A stretch of 64,000 nt of DNA from Nitrospirota bacterium. GTDB lineage: Bacteria; Nitrospirota; Thermodesulfovibrionia; Thermodesulfovibrionales; UBA6898. The stretch covers positions 310,001 to 374,000 of the forward strand of contig JACRMT010000004.1 of assembly GCA_016214855.1 (NCBI GenBank), in the 5' to 3' direction. This document shows positions 17,696 through 27,748 of this stretch, in pieces. Position 1 is the stretch's first letter. Every line of letters starts with the position of its first letter. The notes under the pieces were generated by a model, which saw only the letters and a list, made by a program, of their open reading frames with translations, was not told the origin of the DNA and ran no database searches. Both the position numbers and the translations under genes were made by a program.

Positions 17696-17722
17696 CTTAT
17701 AAAAGTTTAGTAAATCTGTCAA
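17696..17722 (-). promoter_or_regulatory. Putative iscR promoter
   Basis: On the minus strand TTGACA (17717-17722) and TATAAG (17696-17701) are separated by 15 bp. The -10 lies only 8 bp before the iscR ATG, so the transcript would be nearly leaderless, or the AAGG within the -10 acts as a ribosome site for a longer RNA. A short spacer is common in IscR/MerR-like controlled promoters. Confidence 0.4.
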
Positions 17723-17763
17723 GTATTATCAGGACAATGCGGGGCACAGAAAAACAGGGGGAA

Positions 17764-18570
17764 TTACGGAATACTTTGTATCTCGACCGTATTGCCGATC
17801 GCGATATTGAACAGTTTTGCTGCGCTGCCCCGGTTCACGAAGAACTCGACATATTCCGAACTGTTGATCACGGAATGAAGTTCCTTGTCCAGTGCCTCGC
17901 CGTAATACATCTTCATGGGAACCTCTTTGCCGGCGAGAAATACCTTCAGCGATGTGCCCGGATTTTGACTGTCAAGGGCGTCGATCTCGGTCTGGCTGAT
18001 GTTCGTCGTAGCATTGCCGAATTTGTCCACATGGATGATCTCACCTTTAATGACGCCCTTCCCGACAGTCGGCATCTGAAGATCGATAGAAAGATAATCC
18101 GTAATGACCTCTCCGAAATTCTGAACGTTCTTGCCTCCTGAAAGCCATGCGGCAACAGGTGCAAACACATCCCTGCCCTGGAACGTAGAGCTCTTTGATT
18201 TAAGGAAATAGTGGTCTGCGGTGATATGGATCACCTGGAGCGTCCGCGCTTCCAGCTTATATATGTAGGAGAAGATACCATTATCCGGACCGATAAAATA
18301 TTGACGCTCTGTGACAACAAGGAGAGGCCGCCTGCGGGAGCCCACGCCCGGATCTACAACGACCACATGGCAGGTCCGCTCGGGAAAGAACTTGTAGTTC
18401 ATGCCGACCGTAAAAGCCGCCTCACGGATATTATGCGATGCGATCCCATGGCTGAGGTCAATGATGTTTGCCTCCGGGTTGATGCTGAGTATTGCTCCCT
18501 TCATAACTCCTACAAAGGGGTCATTGAGCCCGAAGTCTGTCGTAAGCGTTATCACCGGATTAGATGGCAT
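17764..18570 (-). CDS. SAM hydroxide adenosyltransferase (S-adenosylmethionine hydrolase, DUF62)
   Basis: A 268-aa protein of the SAM-dependent halogenase/hydrolase family, which splits SAM to adenosine and methionine. The N-terminus I-T-L-T-T-D-F-G-L-x-D-P-F-V-G-x-M-K-G and the segment I-D-L-S-H-G-I are diagnostic; VVDPGVGS follows. Chlorinase/fluorinase-specific insertions are not evident. The gene overlaps pyrD by 11 bp. Confidence 0.9.
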   Translation of the reverse strand: MPSNPVITLTTDFGLNDPFVGVMKGAILSINPEANIIDLSHGIASHNIREAAFTVGMNYKFFPERTCHVVVVDPGVGSRRRPLLVVTERQYFIGPDNGIFSYIYKLEARTLQVIHITADHYFLKSKSSTFQGRDVFAPVAAWLSGGKNVQNFGEVITDYLSIDLQMPTVGKGVIKGEIIHVDKFGNATTNISQTEIDALDSQNPGTSLKVFLAGKEVPMKMYYGEALDKELHSVINSSEYVEFFVNRGSAAKLFNIAIGNTVEIQSIP

Positions 18571-19480
18571 GAGCGGCTCCTCTCAAAAGATTAATATCCT
18601 CGACCTTCCCGTCCTTCATATACGCCATTATACCATCAAGGATATCAATTGTAGCGTTTGGGTTCACAAAATTTGCCGTGCCGACCGCAACAGCTGTTGC
18701 CCCTGCCAGCAGGAACTCTATCGCGTCATCGCCATGCATGATACCGCCCATGCCGATCACAGGGACCTTAACCGCCTTAAAGACCTCATATACCATGCGG
18801 ACTGCGACCGGCTTGATCGCCGGCCCTGAAAGCCCGCCTGTCCTGTTGGCCAGCTTCGGCCTCCGCGTTTTGATATCGATAACCATGCCGGTCAGGGTAT
18901 TGATCACCGAGAGCGCATCAGCACCCGCATCCTCGGCGACCTTTGCCATCAGAGAAATATCAGTGACATTCGGGGAAAGTTTCACGATAAGGGGAAGTTT
19001 TGTGGCCTTCCTTACTGCGCCGACAACCTCGGTCGTAACCCTGGGGTCAGTGCCGAATATGCACCATCCGGCCTGCTTGTTCGGACAGGATATGTTCATC
19101 TCCAGGCCATGGATGCCCTCAACAGAACTCAGCCTTTCGGCCGCAGCCACATATTCCTCGATCGAGTCTCCGAAGAAATTGACGATCACCTTTGTGTCGT
19201 AGGTCCTGAGAAAGGGGATCTTCTCATCAATGAACCGCTGAATGCCGATGTTCTGCAGCCCTATGGCATTGAGCATGCCGGATGCAGTTTCAACAATACG
19301 CGGAGGAGGATTGCCTTCTTTCGGTAAAAGCGAAAGACCTTTTACCACAACAGCGCCCAACCTGCTCAGGTCAAGGAATTCAGCATACTCCTCGCCGTAT
19401 CCGAACGTGCCTGAAGCGGTCATCACCGGATTTTTCAGTTCAAGACTGCCGATCCTGACGCTAAGGTCCATGCTCACCAA
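18560..19480 (-). CDS. pyrD: Dihydroorotate dehydrogenase B, catalytic subunit
   Basis: FMN enzyme of pyrimidine synthesis, class 1B (NAD-linked through PyrK). The 306-aa TIM barrel has the catalytic Cys in N-I-S-C-P-N, substrate residues N-A-I-G-L-Q-N and the C-terminal G-M-G-G-I FMN phosphate loop. It overlaps pyrK by 7 bp and the SAM hydrolase gene by 11 bp. Confidence 0.96.
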   Translation of the reverse strand: MVSMDLSVRIGSLELKNPVMTASGTFGYGEEYAEFLDLSRLGAVVVKGLSLLPKEGNPPPRIVETASGMLNAIGLQNIGIQRFIDEKIPFLRTYDTKVIVNFFGDSIEEYVAAAERLSSVEGIHGLEMNISCPNKQAGWCIFGTDPRVTTEVVGAVRKATKLPLIVKLSPNVTDISLMAKVAEDAGADALSVINTLTGMVIDIKTRRPKLANRTGGLSGPAIKPVAVRMVYEVFKAVKVPVIGMGGIMHGDDAIEFLLAGATAVAVGTANFVNPNATIDILDGIMAYMKDGKVEDINLLRGAAHAI

Positions 19481-20244
19481 ACGATCTCCCTGGCCTCAAA
19501 AACCGGTCCTTCCTTGCAGACCCTAGCGTATCCGTCACGGGTCTTTACCACGCACCCAAGACATGCGCCGATGCCGCAGGCCATATGCTCCTCCATAGAG
19601 ACGTATGAAGGTATCTTATGCGCCCCGGCGATCTCTGAGACTGCCTTGAGCAGCAGATGCGGACCGCAGGCGTAAATGCAGTGATGCGTGATGGGTGATG
19701 CGTGATGAGACAAAAAATGCCGTAACGAATCGGCAGCCGTTCCCTTTGTGCCGGCTGAGCCGTCGTCCGTGCTCACCCGGACCTCTTTTGCAAACCCCTG
19801 CAGTTCATCAAGCATCAAAAGATCGTCTTTTGTACGCGCACCGTAAAAAACAATTGCCCTGCGGGAAAACTGTTCAACGAAAGAAAATACCGAAGCAATG
19901 CCGATGCCGCCCGCAATCACAAGAGGGACAGCGTCTGCGGGGGGAAGCGGATAGCAGGTCCCCAAGGGACCCAGGACCTCAAGCAGCGTTCCTTTTTTCA
20001 TCTCCTTCAGGATAGCCGTGCCCTTCCCCCTGACCCGGTACAGTATCTGCACCCCCTGCCCCGTTTTTCTGAAAAGACTGAAGGCCCTCTTCAGCAGCGG
20101 GTCTGTACCCTTATTCGCCTCGATCATGAAAAACTGGCCGGGCCGGGGCTCGGGCATGCTCACAGGGACGTTAAGGGTTAAGAGGTTATGGACTGTGTGG
20201 ACCGGACGGTTTTCCTGGATCTCTGCCTTAAAGTATCTACTCAA
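19474..20244 (-). CDS. pyrK: Dihydroorotate dehydrogenase electron-transfer subunit
   Basis: A 256-aa FAD/[2Fe-2S] subunit passing electrons from PyrD to NAD. It has the ferredoxin-reductase-like FAD and NAD domains (R-A-F-S, G-G-I-G) and the C-terminal cluster C-G-I-G-A-C-L-G-C plus a fourth Cys in R-V-C-K-E-G. An odd segment, [11 protein letters not shown] (about residues 179-189), is encoded by a short 14-bp-period repeat that also appears in another gene of this window. Confidence 0.94.
   Translation of the reverse strand: MSRYFKAEIQENRPVHTVHNLLTLNVPVSMPEPRPGQFFMIEANKGTDPLLKRAFSLFRKTGQGVQILYRVRGKGTAILKEMKKGTLLEVLGPLGTCYPLPPADAVPLVIAGGIGIASVFSFVEQFSRRAIVFYGARTKDDLLMLDELQGFAKEVRVSTDDGSAGTKGTAADSLRHFLSHHASPITHHCIYACGPHLLLKAVSEIAGAHKIPSYVSMEEHMACGIGACLGCVVKTRDGYARVCKEGPVFEAREIVW
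19681..19709. repeat. In-frame GTGATGCGTGATG micro-repeat in pyrK
   Basis: The 13-mer GTGATGCGTGATG occurs at 19681-19693 and 19695-19707, giving a 14-bp period. A related array is at 47833-47865. Both are translated in frame as S-P-I-T-H-type peptides. Confidence 0.75.
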
Positions 20245-20710
20245 AGGTGATCTCTAATATCTCATATTCTATGGTCCTGGCAGGGACCTTGATCTCGACG
20301 GTATCACCGACATCCTTGCCGATGAGGGCCCGGCCGACCGGAGAACTGATAGATATCTTGCCCTGCTTCACGTCAGCCTCTTCCGTTCCGACAAGAATGA
20401 ACACGTATTCCTCATCCGCTTCAACGTCAAGCACCTTCACTTTTGCACCGAACGCGACCTTTGACTGCTTTATGGTCGCAGGGTCGATCACCTGGGCCAT
20501 GGCTATTTTTCCCTGCAGTTCCTGTATCCGTCCTGCAATAAAGGACTGCTGTTCCTTTGCTGCATGATATTCCGCATTTTCAGAGAGATCGCCATGCGCG
20601 CGCGCCTCTGCTATGGCCTGTATGTTCTGCGGCCTTGCGACCTTCATCAGCTGCTCAAGCTCGGCCTGCAGTTTCCGGTACCCGTCTGGTGTTAAGGGGA
20701 TTCTTTGCAC
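20237..20710 (-). CDS. greA: Transcription elongation factor GreA
   Basis: A 157-aa factor stimulating transcript cleavage in stalled RNA polymerase. It has the N-terminal coiled coil with D-L-S-E-N-A-E-Y-H at the tip (the two acidic residues that act at the active site) and the C-terminal FKBP-like domain (S-S-P-V-G-R-A-L-I-G). It overlaps pyrK by 8 bp and heads the greA-pyrK-pyrD-SAM hydrolase operon. Confidence 0.97.
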   Translation of the reverse strand: MQRIPLTPDGYRKLQAELEQLMKVARPQNIQAIAEARAHGDLSENAEYHAAKEQQSFIAGRIQELQGKIAMAQVIDPATIKQSKVAFGAKVKVLDVEADEEYVFILVGTEEADVKQGKISISSPVGRALIGKDVGDTVEIKVPARTIEYEILEITFE

Positions 20711-20859
20711 GATTCGTAACTCCTTATCAGAAAATCAGTTATACTCTACCATGTCGCCTTTTTTTTTAAAAGATTCATCCGGGCAGTTTCTGCTTGAATT
20801 GACGGTACGCATATACTAATCTTTAGGTACAGAGTTTATACCAGAACGCGGAGGCATGC

Positions 20860-21372
20860 ATGCTGACAAAGATCGTTGCAAAGAAGAAGGACGGAGCCAT
20901 GATCAAGGGGACTTCCAGAGACTTCCTTCCTTACAGGAATATGTTTCATATGGCCATTGACGGTTCTCCTGACGATACTGTCGAAGTGCTCGTGGACGAC
21001 CTCAAGGCCGTTTTTTTCGTGAGAAAGCTCGCGGGCAGCAAGGCGCCGCACAACAGACCTCCGGTCAGGTCTTCCGGCACACAGTCAGCCGAGCGCAGGA
21101 TCTCTGTCACCTTCATGGACAACGAGGTCATAGAAGGGTATTCCCACAGTTTTCATCTTGACAGACTCGGTTTTTTCCTGAACCCGATAGACCCGAACGA
21201 CAACAATGAGCGGATATTCGTTGTGCTTTCCTACGTCAAAAGCATCCTTTCTGACGGCAAACCGATCGACCTGAACGCAGGCGCTGTGAGCGAGAGGACC
21301 TGCGAGCTGTGCGGCAAGAAGCTTGACCTCAGATGGAAATACTGCCCCTATGACGGCACAAAGATAAAATAA
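20860..21372 (+). CDS. DUF6982-like protein with C-terminal zinc ribbon
   Basis: A 170-aa cytosolic protein. The body has two repeats of a small beta fold (V-F-F-V-R-K-L... and I-S-V-T-F-M-D-N-E-V-I-E-G-Y) and the segment G-F-F-L-N-P-I-D-P-N-D-N-N-E-R-I-F-V, characteristic of DUF6982. The end is a rubredoxin-like knuckle pair C-E-L-C ... Y-C-P-Y-D-G-T. Function unknown. It is single, with divergent greA 150 bp away and proS downstream. Confidence 0.65.
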   Translation: MLTKIVAKKKDGAMIKGTSRDFLPYRNMFHMAIDGSPDDTVEVLVDDLKAVFFVRKLAGSKAPHNRPPVRSSGTQSAERRISVTFMDNEVIEGYSHSFHLDRLGFFLNPIDPNDNNERIFVVLSYVKSILSDGKPIDLNAGAVSERTCELCGKKLDLRWKYCPYDGTKIK

Positions 21373-21458
21373 CCGGCTTGCCCCGGCCCTGCTGCCTGCA
21401 TTGACTCAGGAATGACAATGCTTTAGTCTAATCCATACTTTTTTCCCCGGAGGACGCA

Positions 21459-23144
21459 ATGCGATTTTCTAAGATGTTCATCCCGACACTGAGAGAGGCC
21501 CCTGCTGATGCAGAAGCCGTCAGCCATGTCCTTATGCTCCGTGGCGGCTATGTCAGGCAGCTGGCAGCAGGTCTCTATATATTCCTTCCGCTGGGCTGGA
21601 GGGTCCTGGACAAGATAGACGCAGTCCTGAAAGAAGAGATGGAGTCCATCGAGGCTCAGGAGATCTCCATGCCGATCCTCCACCCTGCCGAGATCTGGCA
21701 GCAGACCGGCCGCTGGGACATTATCGGCGGCGAGATGTTCCGGCTCAAGGACCGCAATGACCGGGAATTCTGCCTCGGCATGACCCATGAGGAGATCATG
21801 ACATGGCTCGCCTCCCGGGAGATTCGCTCATACCGCGACCTGCCGCAGGTATGGTATCAGATACAGACAAAGCTCAGGGATGAGGCCCGGCCCAAAAGCG
21901 GCGTACTGCGCACACGGGAATTCATTATGAAAGACAGCTACAGCTTTGACGCTGACGAGGAAGGTCTCGATAAGAACTATCAGCTCCATGCAGAGGCTTA
22001 CCACAGGATCTTCAACCGCTGCGGCCTGAAGTTCATGCAGGTCGAATCAGACCCCGGCATGATGGGCGGAGGATACTCTCACGAGTTCATGGCGCCGAGC
22101 CCTGCAGGGGAAGACCAGGTAGCGGTCTGTCCAGGCTGCGGTTATTCAGCCAATGTGGAACTCGCGCTCTCGATCCCGAAGAAGATCGAGGACAAAAACT
22201 GGCAGTCAGAAGAAGTGCATACACCTGAAAAGAGAACGATCCACGAGGTCACAACCTTCCTGAAGCTATCTCCTGAATTTTTCATCAAGAGCGTGCTGGT
22301 GATATCCGATAATGGCCCGGTGCTCGCACTGGTGCGGGGAGATCAGGAGGTCCATGAGAAGAAACTGGCCAAGGTGATCGGACCTCACCGCCCGGCACAG
22401 AAGATCGAGGTCAAGGAAATTCTTGGCGTCGAGGCCGGCTTTATCGGTCCGATGGGACACAAAGACCTGCGTATTGTCGGGGATGTCTGCCTTAGGCAGG
22501 GGACCTATGTCAGCGGTGCGAATAAGCAGCATTATCATATAAAAGGCGTAAAGGCCGACAGGGACTTTACCGCCGAATGGCACGATATCCATATCGCAAA
22601 GCAGGGGGAGGCATGCACAAAATGCGATGCTGAACTCAATGTTGAGCGGGTGATCGAGATCGGCAACATCTTCAAGCTCGGCACAAAATATTCTGCGGCC
22701 CTGAAGGCAGTATTCCTTGATGAGCAAGGCAACGAAAAACCGATCATCATGGGCAGCTACGGCATCGGCCCTGCACGCATCGCAGCAGCTGCAATTGAAC
22801 AGAACAATGACAAGGACGGCATCATCTGGCCGCGAAGCATTGCTCCCTTTGATGTTGAACTCATCCCGCTGAATATGAACGATCCGAAGACTGTCGAAAC
22901 AGCAGAAAAGTTTTACAAGGAGCTGAAGAAGGACCGTATCGATGTGCTCATGGATGACCGCGATGAACGTGCCGGCGTGAAATTCAAGGACGCTGACCTG
23001 ATCGGTATTCCAACGCAGATAATTATCGGTGAAAAGAATATCAAGGAAGGACTTGTCGAGGTCAAGGACAGGAAGACCAAAGAAGCGGTAAAGGTGAAGG
23101 TAGAAGAGGTTGTTGCAAAAATGCAGGACCTGATAAGAAGCTGA
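21459..23144 (+). CDS. proS: Prolyl-tRNA synthetase, bacterial type
   Basis: A 561-aa class IIa synthetase. Class II motifs (C-L-G-M-T-H-E-E; R-D-E-A-R-P-K-S-G; G-S-Y-G-I-G-P-A-R) are present, and the long middle region (about residues 225-385) matches the INS editing domain that removes mischarged alanine. The C-terminal anticodon-binding domain contains D-D-R-D-E-R-A-G-V-K. An AGGA-type ribosome site precedes the ATG. Confidence 0.97.
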   Translation: MRFSKMFIPTLREAPADAEAVSHVLMLRGGYVRQLAAGLYIFLPLGWRVLDKIDAVLKEEMESIEAQEISMPILHPAEIWQQTGRWDIIGGEMFRLKDRNDREFCLGMTHEEIMTWLASREIRSYRDLPQVWYQIQTKLRDEARPKSGVLRTREFIMKDSYSFDADEEGLDKNYQLHAEAYHRIFNRCGLKFMQVESDPGMMGGGYSHEFMAPSPAGEDQVAVCPGCGYSANVELALSIPKKIEDKNWQSEEVHTPEKRTIHEVTTFLKLSPEFFIKSVLVISDNGPVLALVRGDQEVHEKKLAKVIGPHRPAQKIEVKEILGVEAGFIGPMGHKDLRIVGDVCLRQGTYVSGANKQHYHIKGVKADRDFTAEWHDIHIAKQGEACTKCDAELNVERVIEIGNIFKLGTKYSAALKAVFLDEQGNEKPIIMGSYGIGPARIAAAAIEQNNDKDGIIWPRSIAPFDVELIPLNMNDPKTVETAEKFYKELKKDRIDVLMDDRDERAGVKFKDADLIGIPTQIIIGEKNIKEGLVEVKDRKTKEAVKVKVEEVVAKMQDLIRS

Positions 23145-23157
23145 TTATCAGGTCCTG
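23124..23157. terminator. Hairpin spanning the proS stop codon
   Basis: A perfect 13-bp inverted repeat (23124-23136 / 23145-23157) encloses the last codons and the TGA of proS in its 8-nt loop. It lies between convergent proS and phoU and probably ends both transcripts, although no strong T run follows on the plus strand. Confidence 0.6.
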
Positions 23158-23170
23158 ATAACTCTCAATG

Positions 23171-23836
23171 TTAATGCTCGGTCGGGGGGGCCATATGCCT
23201 GATGATCTTGCCGTCAACAAGATAGATAACCATCTCGGCGATATTCGTGGCATGGTCAGCAACCCGCTCAAGATACTGCGCAACAAAGCTGACTTTCATG
23301 GCGCGTGAGACCGTGGCAGGGTCCTTTGCCATATACAAGGCCAGTTCCTGCAGGACATCCCGCTTGAGGTCATCCACCTGGTCATCTCTCATGATCACGT
23401 CCATCGCCAGCTGTTTGTCCTTTCTCACAAAGGCATTCAGCGCGTCACGTATCATCCCCTGGGAGATCTCGCGCATCTTCGGTATATCAATGTACGGTTT
23501 CAGTACCGGCTCTTCATTCAGTTCGAGCGCCCTTTCCGCAATGTTTACGGCAAAGTCGCCCATACGTTCAAGGTCAGTCGTTATCTTCATGGCCATGGTA
23601 ATGAACCGGAGGTCTGTTGCCATCGGTTGCCTGAGTGCTATAAGGCGGATCGACTCCTCATCGATCTCGACATCAAGGGTATTCACGAGACGGTCGTTGT
23701 CTATCACCTTCTGCGCAAGCGCATTGTCCCTTTCAACCAGGGCCTGAATGGAACTCTTGATCGCATCCTCCACCAGAGACCCCATCTTAAGAAGCTTCTC
23801 CTTCAGATGCTGCAGTTCTTCGTCAAAAACAGTCAT
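23171..23836 (-). CDS. phoU: Phosphate transport system regulator PhoU
   Basis: A 221-aa all-helical protein with two three-helix PhoU repeats, each with the E-x-x-x-D-x-x-x-D metal-binding pattern (for example M-G-D-F-A-V-N-I-A-E and V-A-D-H-A-T-N-I-A-E). It restrains Pst transport and Pho signalling when phosphate is plentiful. TAATG overlap with pstB indicates coupling. Confidence 0.95.
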   Translation of the reverse strand: MTVFDEELQHLKEKLLKMGSLVEDAIKSSIQALVERDNALAQKVIDNDRLVNTLDVEIDEESIRLIALRQPMATDLRFITMAMKITTDLERMGDFAVNIAERALELNEEPVLKPYIDIPKMREISQGMIRDALNAFVRKDKQLAMDVIMRDDQVDDLKRDVLQELALYMAKDPATVSRAMKVSFVAQYLERVADHATNIAEMVIYLVDGKIIRHMAPPTEH

Positions 23837-24615
23837 TATCCAAACCTCCCGGTCACATAGTCTTCAGTCAATTTCTCGGACGGCGCAGTAAAGATCTTAT
23901 CGGTCCTGCCGAACTCGATCAGCTCTCCCAGCATCATAAATCCGGTCCAGTCCGAGATGCGGGCTGCCTGCTGCATATTATGGGTAACGATGATGATTGT
24001 AACATCCTTCTTGAGTGTTGCGAAGAGTTCCTCTATTTTTGCAGTGGATATAGGATCGAGCGCAGAGGTCGGCTCATCGAACAACAGCACTTCCGGATTG
24101 ACAGCCAGTGCCCGCGCGATGACAAGCCGCTGCTGCTGGCCGCCCGAAAGATCGTACGCGCTTGCGCTCAGCTTGTCTCTGGCTTCATCCCAGAGTGCCG
24201 CATGCCTGAGGGCCTTTTCTACCCGCTCCGAGAGCTCAGCCCGCTTTTTAATGCCTTTCAGCTTCAGACCGTATGCAATATTATCGAATATGCTCATCGG
24301 AAACGGCGTCGGTTTCTGAAATACCATTCCGATCCTGCTCCTGAGGCTGATCAAGTCCATATTAGGGCTGAGGATGTTGTCCTTGACAAAATAGATCTCG
24401 CCCTCATACCGGTTGCCCGGATAGAGATCATGCATCCGGTTAAAGCACCTCAGGAGGGTTGTCTTTCCGCAGCCGGACGGCCCGATCAGGGCTGTTACCT
24501 GATTGCTGTATATCGGCAGACTGATCTGTTTCAGGGCGTGAATCCCGCCGGAATAATAAAAATTCAGTCCTTTTACTCTCAGCTCTATCTGCTCCTGCAC
24601 TATCTGTACCTCCAT
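23836..24615 (-). CDS. pstB: Phosphate ABC transporter ATP-binding protein
   Basis: A 259-aa ATPase with Walker [10 protein letters not shown], signature LSGGQQQR, Walker [12 protein letters not shown] and switch VTHN. The M-H-D-L-Y-P-x-x-R-Y-E-G segment is typical of PstB. Overlaps pstA by 16 bp. Confidence 0.96.
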   Translation of the reverse strand: MEVQIVQEQIELRVKGLNFYYSGGIHALKQISLPIYSNQVTALIGPSGCGKTTLLRCFNRMHDLYPGNRYEGEIYFVKDNILSPNMDLISLRSRIGMVFQKPTPFPMSIFDNIAYGLKLKGIKKRAELSERVEKALRHAALWDEARDKLSASAYDLSGGQQQRLVIARALAVNPEVLLFDEPTSALDPISTAKIEELFATLKKDVTIIIVTHNMQQAARISDWTGFMMLGELIEFGRTDKIFTAPSEKLTEDYVTGRFG

Positions 24616-25439
24616 TTAATGATAAGCCTTCCGGTGATGGTCAGAAGAAGAATGAATATCGTGATCACAAAAGCTGCTGCCCAGGCCTGCTCATGCCAGT
24701 TGTCGTACGGCCCCATGGCATACTGAAAGATGGTCACGGTGAGCGAGGAGATCGGCTGATTCATATTGAGCGAGAAAAATGAATTATTGAATGAGGTGAA
24801 CAGCAGCGGCGCAGTCTCTCCTGCCACGCGCGCTATCGAGAGAAGAATGCCGGTCAGAATGCCGGTTGCTGCCCCGCGGTACACGACCTGAGTGATCACT
24901 TTATAATACGGTGCGCCGAGCGCAAAGGCAGCCTCCCGAAGGGTCCAGGGCACGAGCGAGAGCATATCTTCTGTTGTCCTGAGCACGACCGGAATCATGA
25001 TGATCGAGAGCGCGATAGCACCCGCCCATCCGTTGAAGTGGCCGAACGGTCTTACCAATATCGCATAAATGAATGTGCCGATCACGATCGAAGGCACGCT
25101 CACCATGATGTCCGAGAGTATGCTTATGATCCTTGCGATCTTTCTCCCCCGCGCATACTCGGCAAGGAAGGTCCCGCCAAGCACACCGATCGGCACGCCG
25201 ATCAGGGTCGCAAAGACGGTAATGATAAGCTGCCCGACAAAGGCATTCCTCAGACCTCCTCCCTCTGTGCCGGGAGGAGATGGATCGTTCAGAAACAGAC
25301 TGAGATTCAGGGCCTTCAGACCGTGCACCAGTACATCCCCAAGGATAAAGATCAGCCAGAAGAGTCCCAGAAGCGCGGCAAGGGTGCTGAGCGCCAGCGC
25401 GATAAATCCTTCAATTCTTCTCTTCCGCTCTCTGGTCAT
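24600..25439 (-). CDS. pstA: Phosphate ABC transporter permease PstA
   Basis: A 279-aa inner-membrane permease with six predicted helices and the EAA-like loop [12 protein letters not shown]. Overlaps the pstC stop in an ATGA and pstB by 16 bp, so the transport genes are tightly coupled. Confidence 0.95.
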   Translation of the reverse strand: MTRERKRRIEGFIALALSTLAALLGLFWLIFILGDVLVHGLKALNLSLFLNDPSPPGTEGGGLRNAFVGQLIITVFATLIGVPIGVLGGTFLAEYARGRKIARIISILSDIMVSVPSIVIGTFIYAILVRPFGHFNGWAGAIALSIIMIPVVLRTTEDMLSLVPWTLREAAFALGAPYYKVITQVVYRGAATGILTGILLSIARVAGETAPLLFTSFNNSFFSLNMNQPISSLTVTIFQYAMGPYDNWHEQAWAAAFVITIFILLLTITGRLIIKWRYR

Positions 25440-26377
25440 CGCGAATACTTCCGCTCTGCCTTGAGCAGAAAGAACTTGGCTATGGCCAGGGTGATGAAGC
25501 TCATCACGAAAAGCACCAGGGCAAGATAAAAAAGCGCTGACAGGTACACGTCATTGTCAGCCTCTGCAAATTCATTGGCGAGCGTGACCGTTATGGTTGC
25601 TGCTGCATCGAGGAGCGAGGTGGTTATCCTGTGGTTATTGCCGAGCACAAAGGCGACCGCCATGGTCTCGCCAAGCGCCCTGCCGAGAGACAGGACAATG
25701 CCGCCGAATACCCCGAGTTTCGAATACGGTATGACCACGTTCTTCACAACCTCCCACTTGGTAGCGCCGAGTGCATATGCTGATTCCTTGACCACTGCAG
25801 GGGTAAGGTTAAAGGAGTCTCTTGAAATGCTCGCCGTGAACGGGATGATCATGATGCTCAGGATGATGCTTGCGGTCAGGATATCAATGCCCATAGGTGT
25901 ACCCTGAAAGAGAACGCTCACCAACGGTATGCCGGCTGTGATCTTCTTCAGAAAAGGCTCGACATAATTGGACATGATCGGCGACAGAGTGAAAAGTCCC
26001 CACATGCCGTAGATGATGCTCGGTATGGCAGCGAGGAGCTCGATGGCAATGCCGATCGGTGTCTTCAGAAAGTTCGGGGATATCTCGGTAACGAATATCG
26101 CAATGCCGATCGCAACCGGGATCGCGATCAGGAGCGACAGAAAGGTCGTGACGATCGTGCCGTAGATATTCGTCAATGCGCCGAAAGATTCGGTGACCGG
26201 GTTCCAGTCTGTTGACGTGAGGAATTTGATGATGCCGAACCTGCTTATGGCAAGAGATGATTCAGAGACGAGCACATACAGGATGCCCAGAATGAAGATG
26301 ATCACCGAGAACGATGCGATCGCCGTGACAAATGAAAAGATCAGATCGACCGGGTTCTTTTTTGATATGGCTGCCAT
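25436..26377 (-). CDS. pstC: Phosphate ABC transporter permease PstC
   Basis: A 313-aa permease with six helices and the loop E-S-A-Y-A-L-G-A-T-K-W-E. It forms the membrane channel with PstA. Start at M-A-A-I-S-K-K-N-P. It is separated from pstS by 131 bp containing an imperfect inverted repeat. Confidence 0.95.
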   Translation of the reverse strand: MAAISKKNPVDLIFSFVTAIASFSVIIFILGILYVLVSESSLAISRFGIIKFLTSTDWNPVTESFGALTNIYGTIVTTFLSLLIAIPVAIGIAIFVTEISPNFLKTPIGIAIELLAAIPSIIYGMWGLFTLSPIMSNYVEPFLKKITAGIPLVSVLFQGTPMGIDILTASIILSIMIIPFTASISRDSFNLTPAVVKESAYALGATKWEVVKNVVIPYSKLGVFGGIVLSLGRALGETMAVAFVLGNNHRITTSLLDAAATITVTLANEFAEADNDVYLSALFYLALVLFVMSFITLAIAKFFLLKAERKYSR

Positions 26378-26425
26378 TCAAATTCCTTATTGTACGGGTC
26401 TTATAATAGAATTCGGATTAACAAG

Positions 26426-26499
26426 AAATCTCCCCTAACCCCTCTTTGCCAAAGAGGGGGATATGCCTCCCTTCAGCAAAGGGAGGTTAGGAGGGATTT
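26426..26499. repeat. Imperfect inverted repeat with nested hairpins between pstS and pstC
   Basis: Outer arms AAATCTCCCCTAACCCCTC and the complement of GGGAGGTTAGGAGGGATTT match with a few mismatches. Inside are two small hairpins, CCTCTTTGCCAAAGAGG and CCTCCC...GGGAGG. Such palindromic intergenic units can stabilise upstream mRNA ends, which would favour pstS (binding protein) over the membrane genes. It may be a dispersed element. Confidence 0.65.
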
Positions 26500-26508
26500 A
26501 TTGATGAT

Positions 26509-27519
26509 CTACTGCAAACCGTTTGCCTTCCAGTAAGCCTTGATCTTCTCCTTCAGGGACTTTGGCAGAGGAACATAGACCAGTTCTTTGGCCTTATTAT
26601 CTCCGTTTTTGAATGCCCAGTCAAAGAATTTTACGACATTCTTATTGGTATCGGTCTTTTCCTTTGCAAGCAGTATGAACGTCGCACCTGCAATGGGCCA
26701 TGACCCCTTGCCAGGCGCATTCGTGAGCCAGAGGTGAAAGTCTTTTTTTGCGTCAAAGTCTCCTGTCTCGGCAGCATCCTCGAAACTCGCAAAGCCCGGC
26801 TCTACAAAGTTTCCTGCCTTGTTCTTAAGCTGCGCATAGTCGAGCTTGTTCTGCTTTGCATAGGCAAATTCGACATACCCGACCGCATTTCTTGTCCTCT
26901 TCACATAATTGGCAACGCCTTCATTACCCTTGCCGCCTATGCCGATCGGGAATTTCACTGCCTTTCCTTCTCCGACCTTGTTCTTCCAGTCAGGACAAGC
27001 CTCAGCCAGATAATGCGTAAATATGGCAGTAGTGCCGGAGCCGTCAGAGCGATAGACCACGGTGATCTCACCTTGAGGGAGTTTGAGTCCCGGATTCAAC
27101 TTTTGGACTGCAGCCGCATCCCACGTTTTAATTTCACCAAGGAAGATCTTGCAGAGTGTATCAGAATCGAGCTTAAGCTGGCCCGGATTAATGCCGTCGA
27201 GGTTAGCGACAGGCACAACGCCGCCGATGACCGCCGGGAACTGAAGCAGCCTATCCTTCTGGAGCTGTTCAGGCTTGAGCGGATCATCCGATGCGCCGAA
27301 ATGGACGGTTCTCTCGGTGATCTGCCTCACCCCGCCGCCGGAACCGATCGACTGGTAGTTCAGCTGCACACCGGTGATCTTGTTATAATCGAATGCCCAC
27401 GCTGAATACACAGGGTATGGGAACGTCGCACCTGCACCGTTCAGTGTCTCAGCCGCCTCAACATGGGTCATAGAGAACATGACCGCCAATACCAACGCTA
27501 TTCTTAATAATACTTTCAT
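26509..27519 (-). CDS. pstS: Phosphate-binding periplasmic protein PstS
   Basis: A 336-aa secreted phosphate receptor with a signal peptide ending V-E-A-A-E. Ligand segments G-A-G-A-T-F-P-Y-P, S-I-G-S-G-G-G-V-R and R-S-D-G-S-G-T-T are all present. It is first in pstSCAB-phoU. A strong GGAGG ribosome site precedes the ATG, and four 11-bp-phased Pho-box-like repeats lie 41-81 bp upstream. Confidence 0.97.
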   Translation of the reverse strand: MKVLLRIALVLAVMFSMTHVEAAETLNGAGATFPYPVYSAWAFDYNKITGVQLNYQSIGSGGGVRQITERTVHFGASDDPLKPEQLQKDRLLQFPAVIGGVVPVANLDGINPGQLKLDSDTLCKIFLGEIKTWDAAAVQKLNPGLKLPQGEITVVYRSDGSGTTAIFTHYLAEACPDWKNKVGEGKAVKFPIGIGGKGNEGVANYVKRTRNAVGYVEFAYAKQNKLDYAQLKNKAGNFVEPGFASFEDAAETGDFDAKKDFHLWLTNAPGKGSWPIAGATFILLAKEKTDTNKNVVKFFDWAFKNGDNKAKELVYVPLPKSLKEKIKAYWKANGLQ

Positions 27520-27559
27520 AAATTCCTCCTTGTTTGTCTTTATTTAGAATATACTCCTT

Positions 27560-27600
27560 TTGTTACAACTCTGTTACAGAATAGTTAACGTTCTGTTACA
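27560..27600 (-). promoter_or_regulatory. Pho box array of pstS (four repeats, 11-bp period)
   Basis: Read on the plus strand, TGTTACA-like units start at 27561, 27572, 27583 (AGTTAAC) and 27594, exactly 11 bp apart. On the coding strand they read TGTAAC-type repeats. The proximal one ends 9 bp before TATTCT, a fair -10 element. This is the direct-repeat geometry recognised by PhoB-type regulators. Confidence 0.75.
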
Positions 27601-27658
27601 TATACCTTTAACCCCCTTTCATGAGCAGAGAGACTATGCAGATTGGGAGACTCAGTGC

Positions 27659-27737
27659 CATTACGATCATGCTCTACGATAGCACTCAAAATGTTACGGC
27701 ATTATGAAGAAGACGTTACATTATGAAGAAGATTACG
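27659..27737 (-). promoter_or_regulatory. Distal Pho-box-like array upstream of pstS
   Basis: Units CATTACG (27659), TGTTACG (27692), TATGAAG (27703), CGTTACA (27714) and GATTACG (27731) lie largely in 11-bp phase. They sit 140-218 bp upstream of pstS and just after the stop of the mini-protein gene at 27749. This could be an auxiliary PhoB site or a decayed promoter. Less regular than the proximal array. Confidence 0.45.
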
Positions 27738-27748
27738 AAATGACCTAA

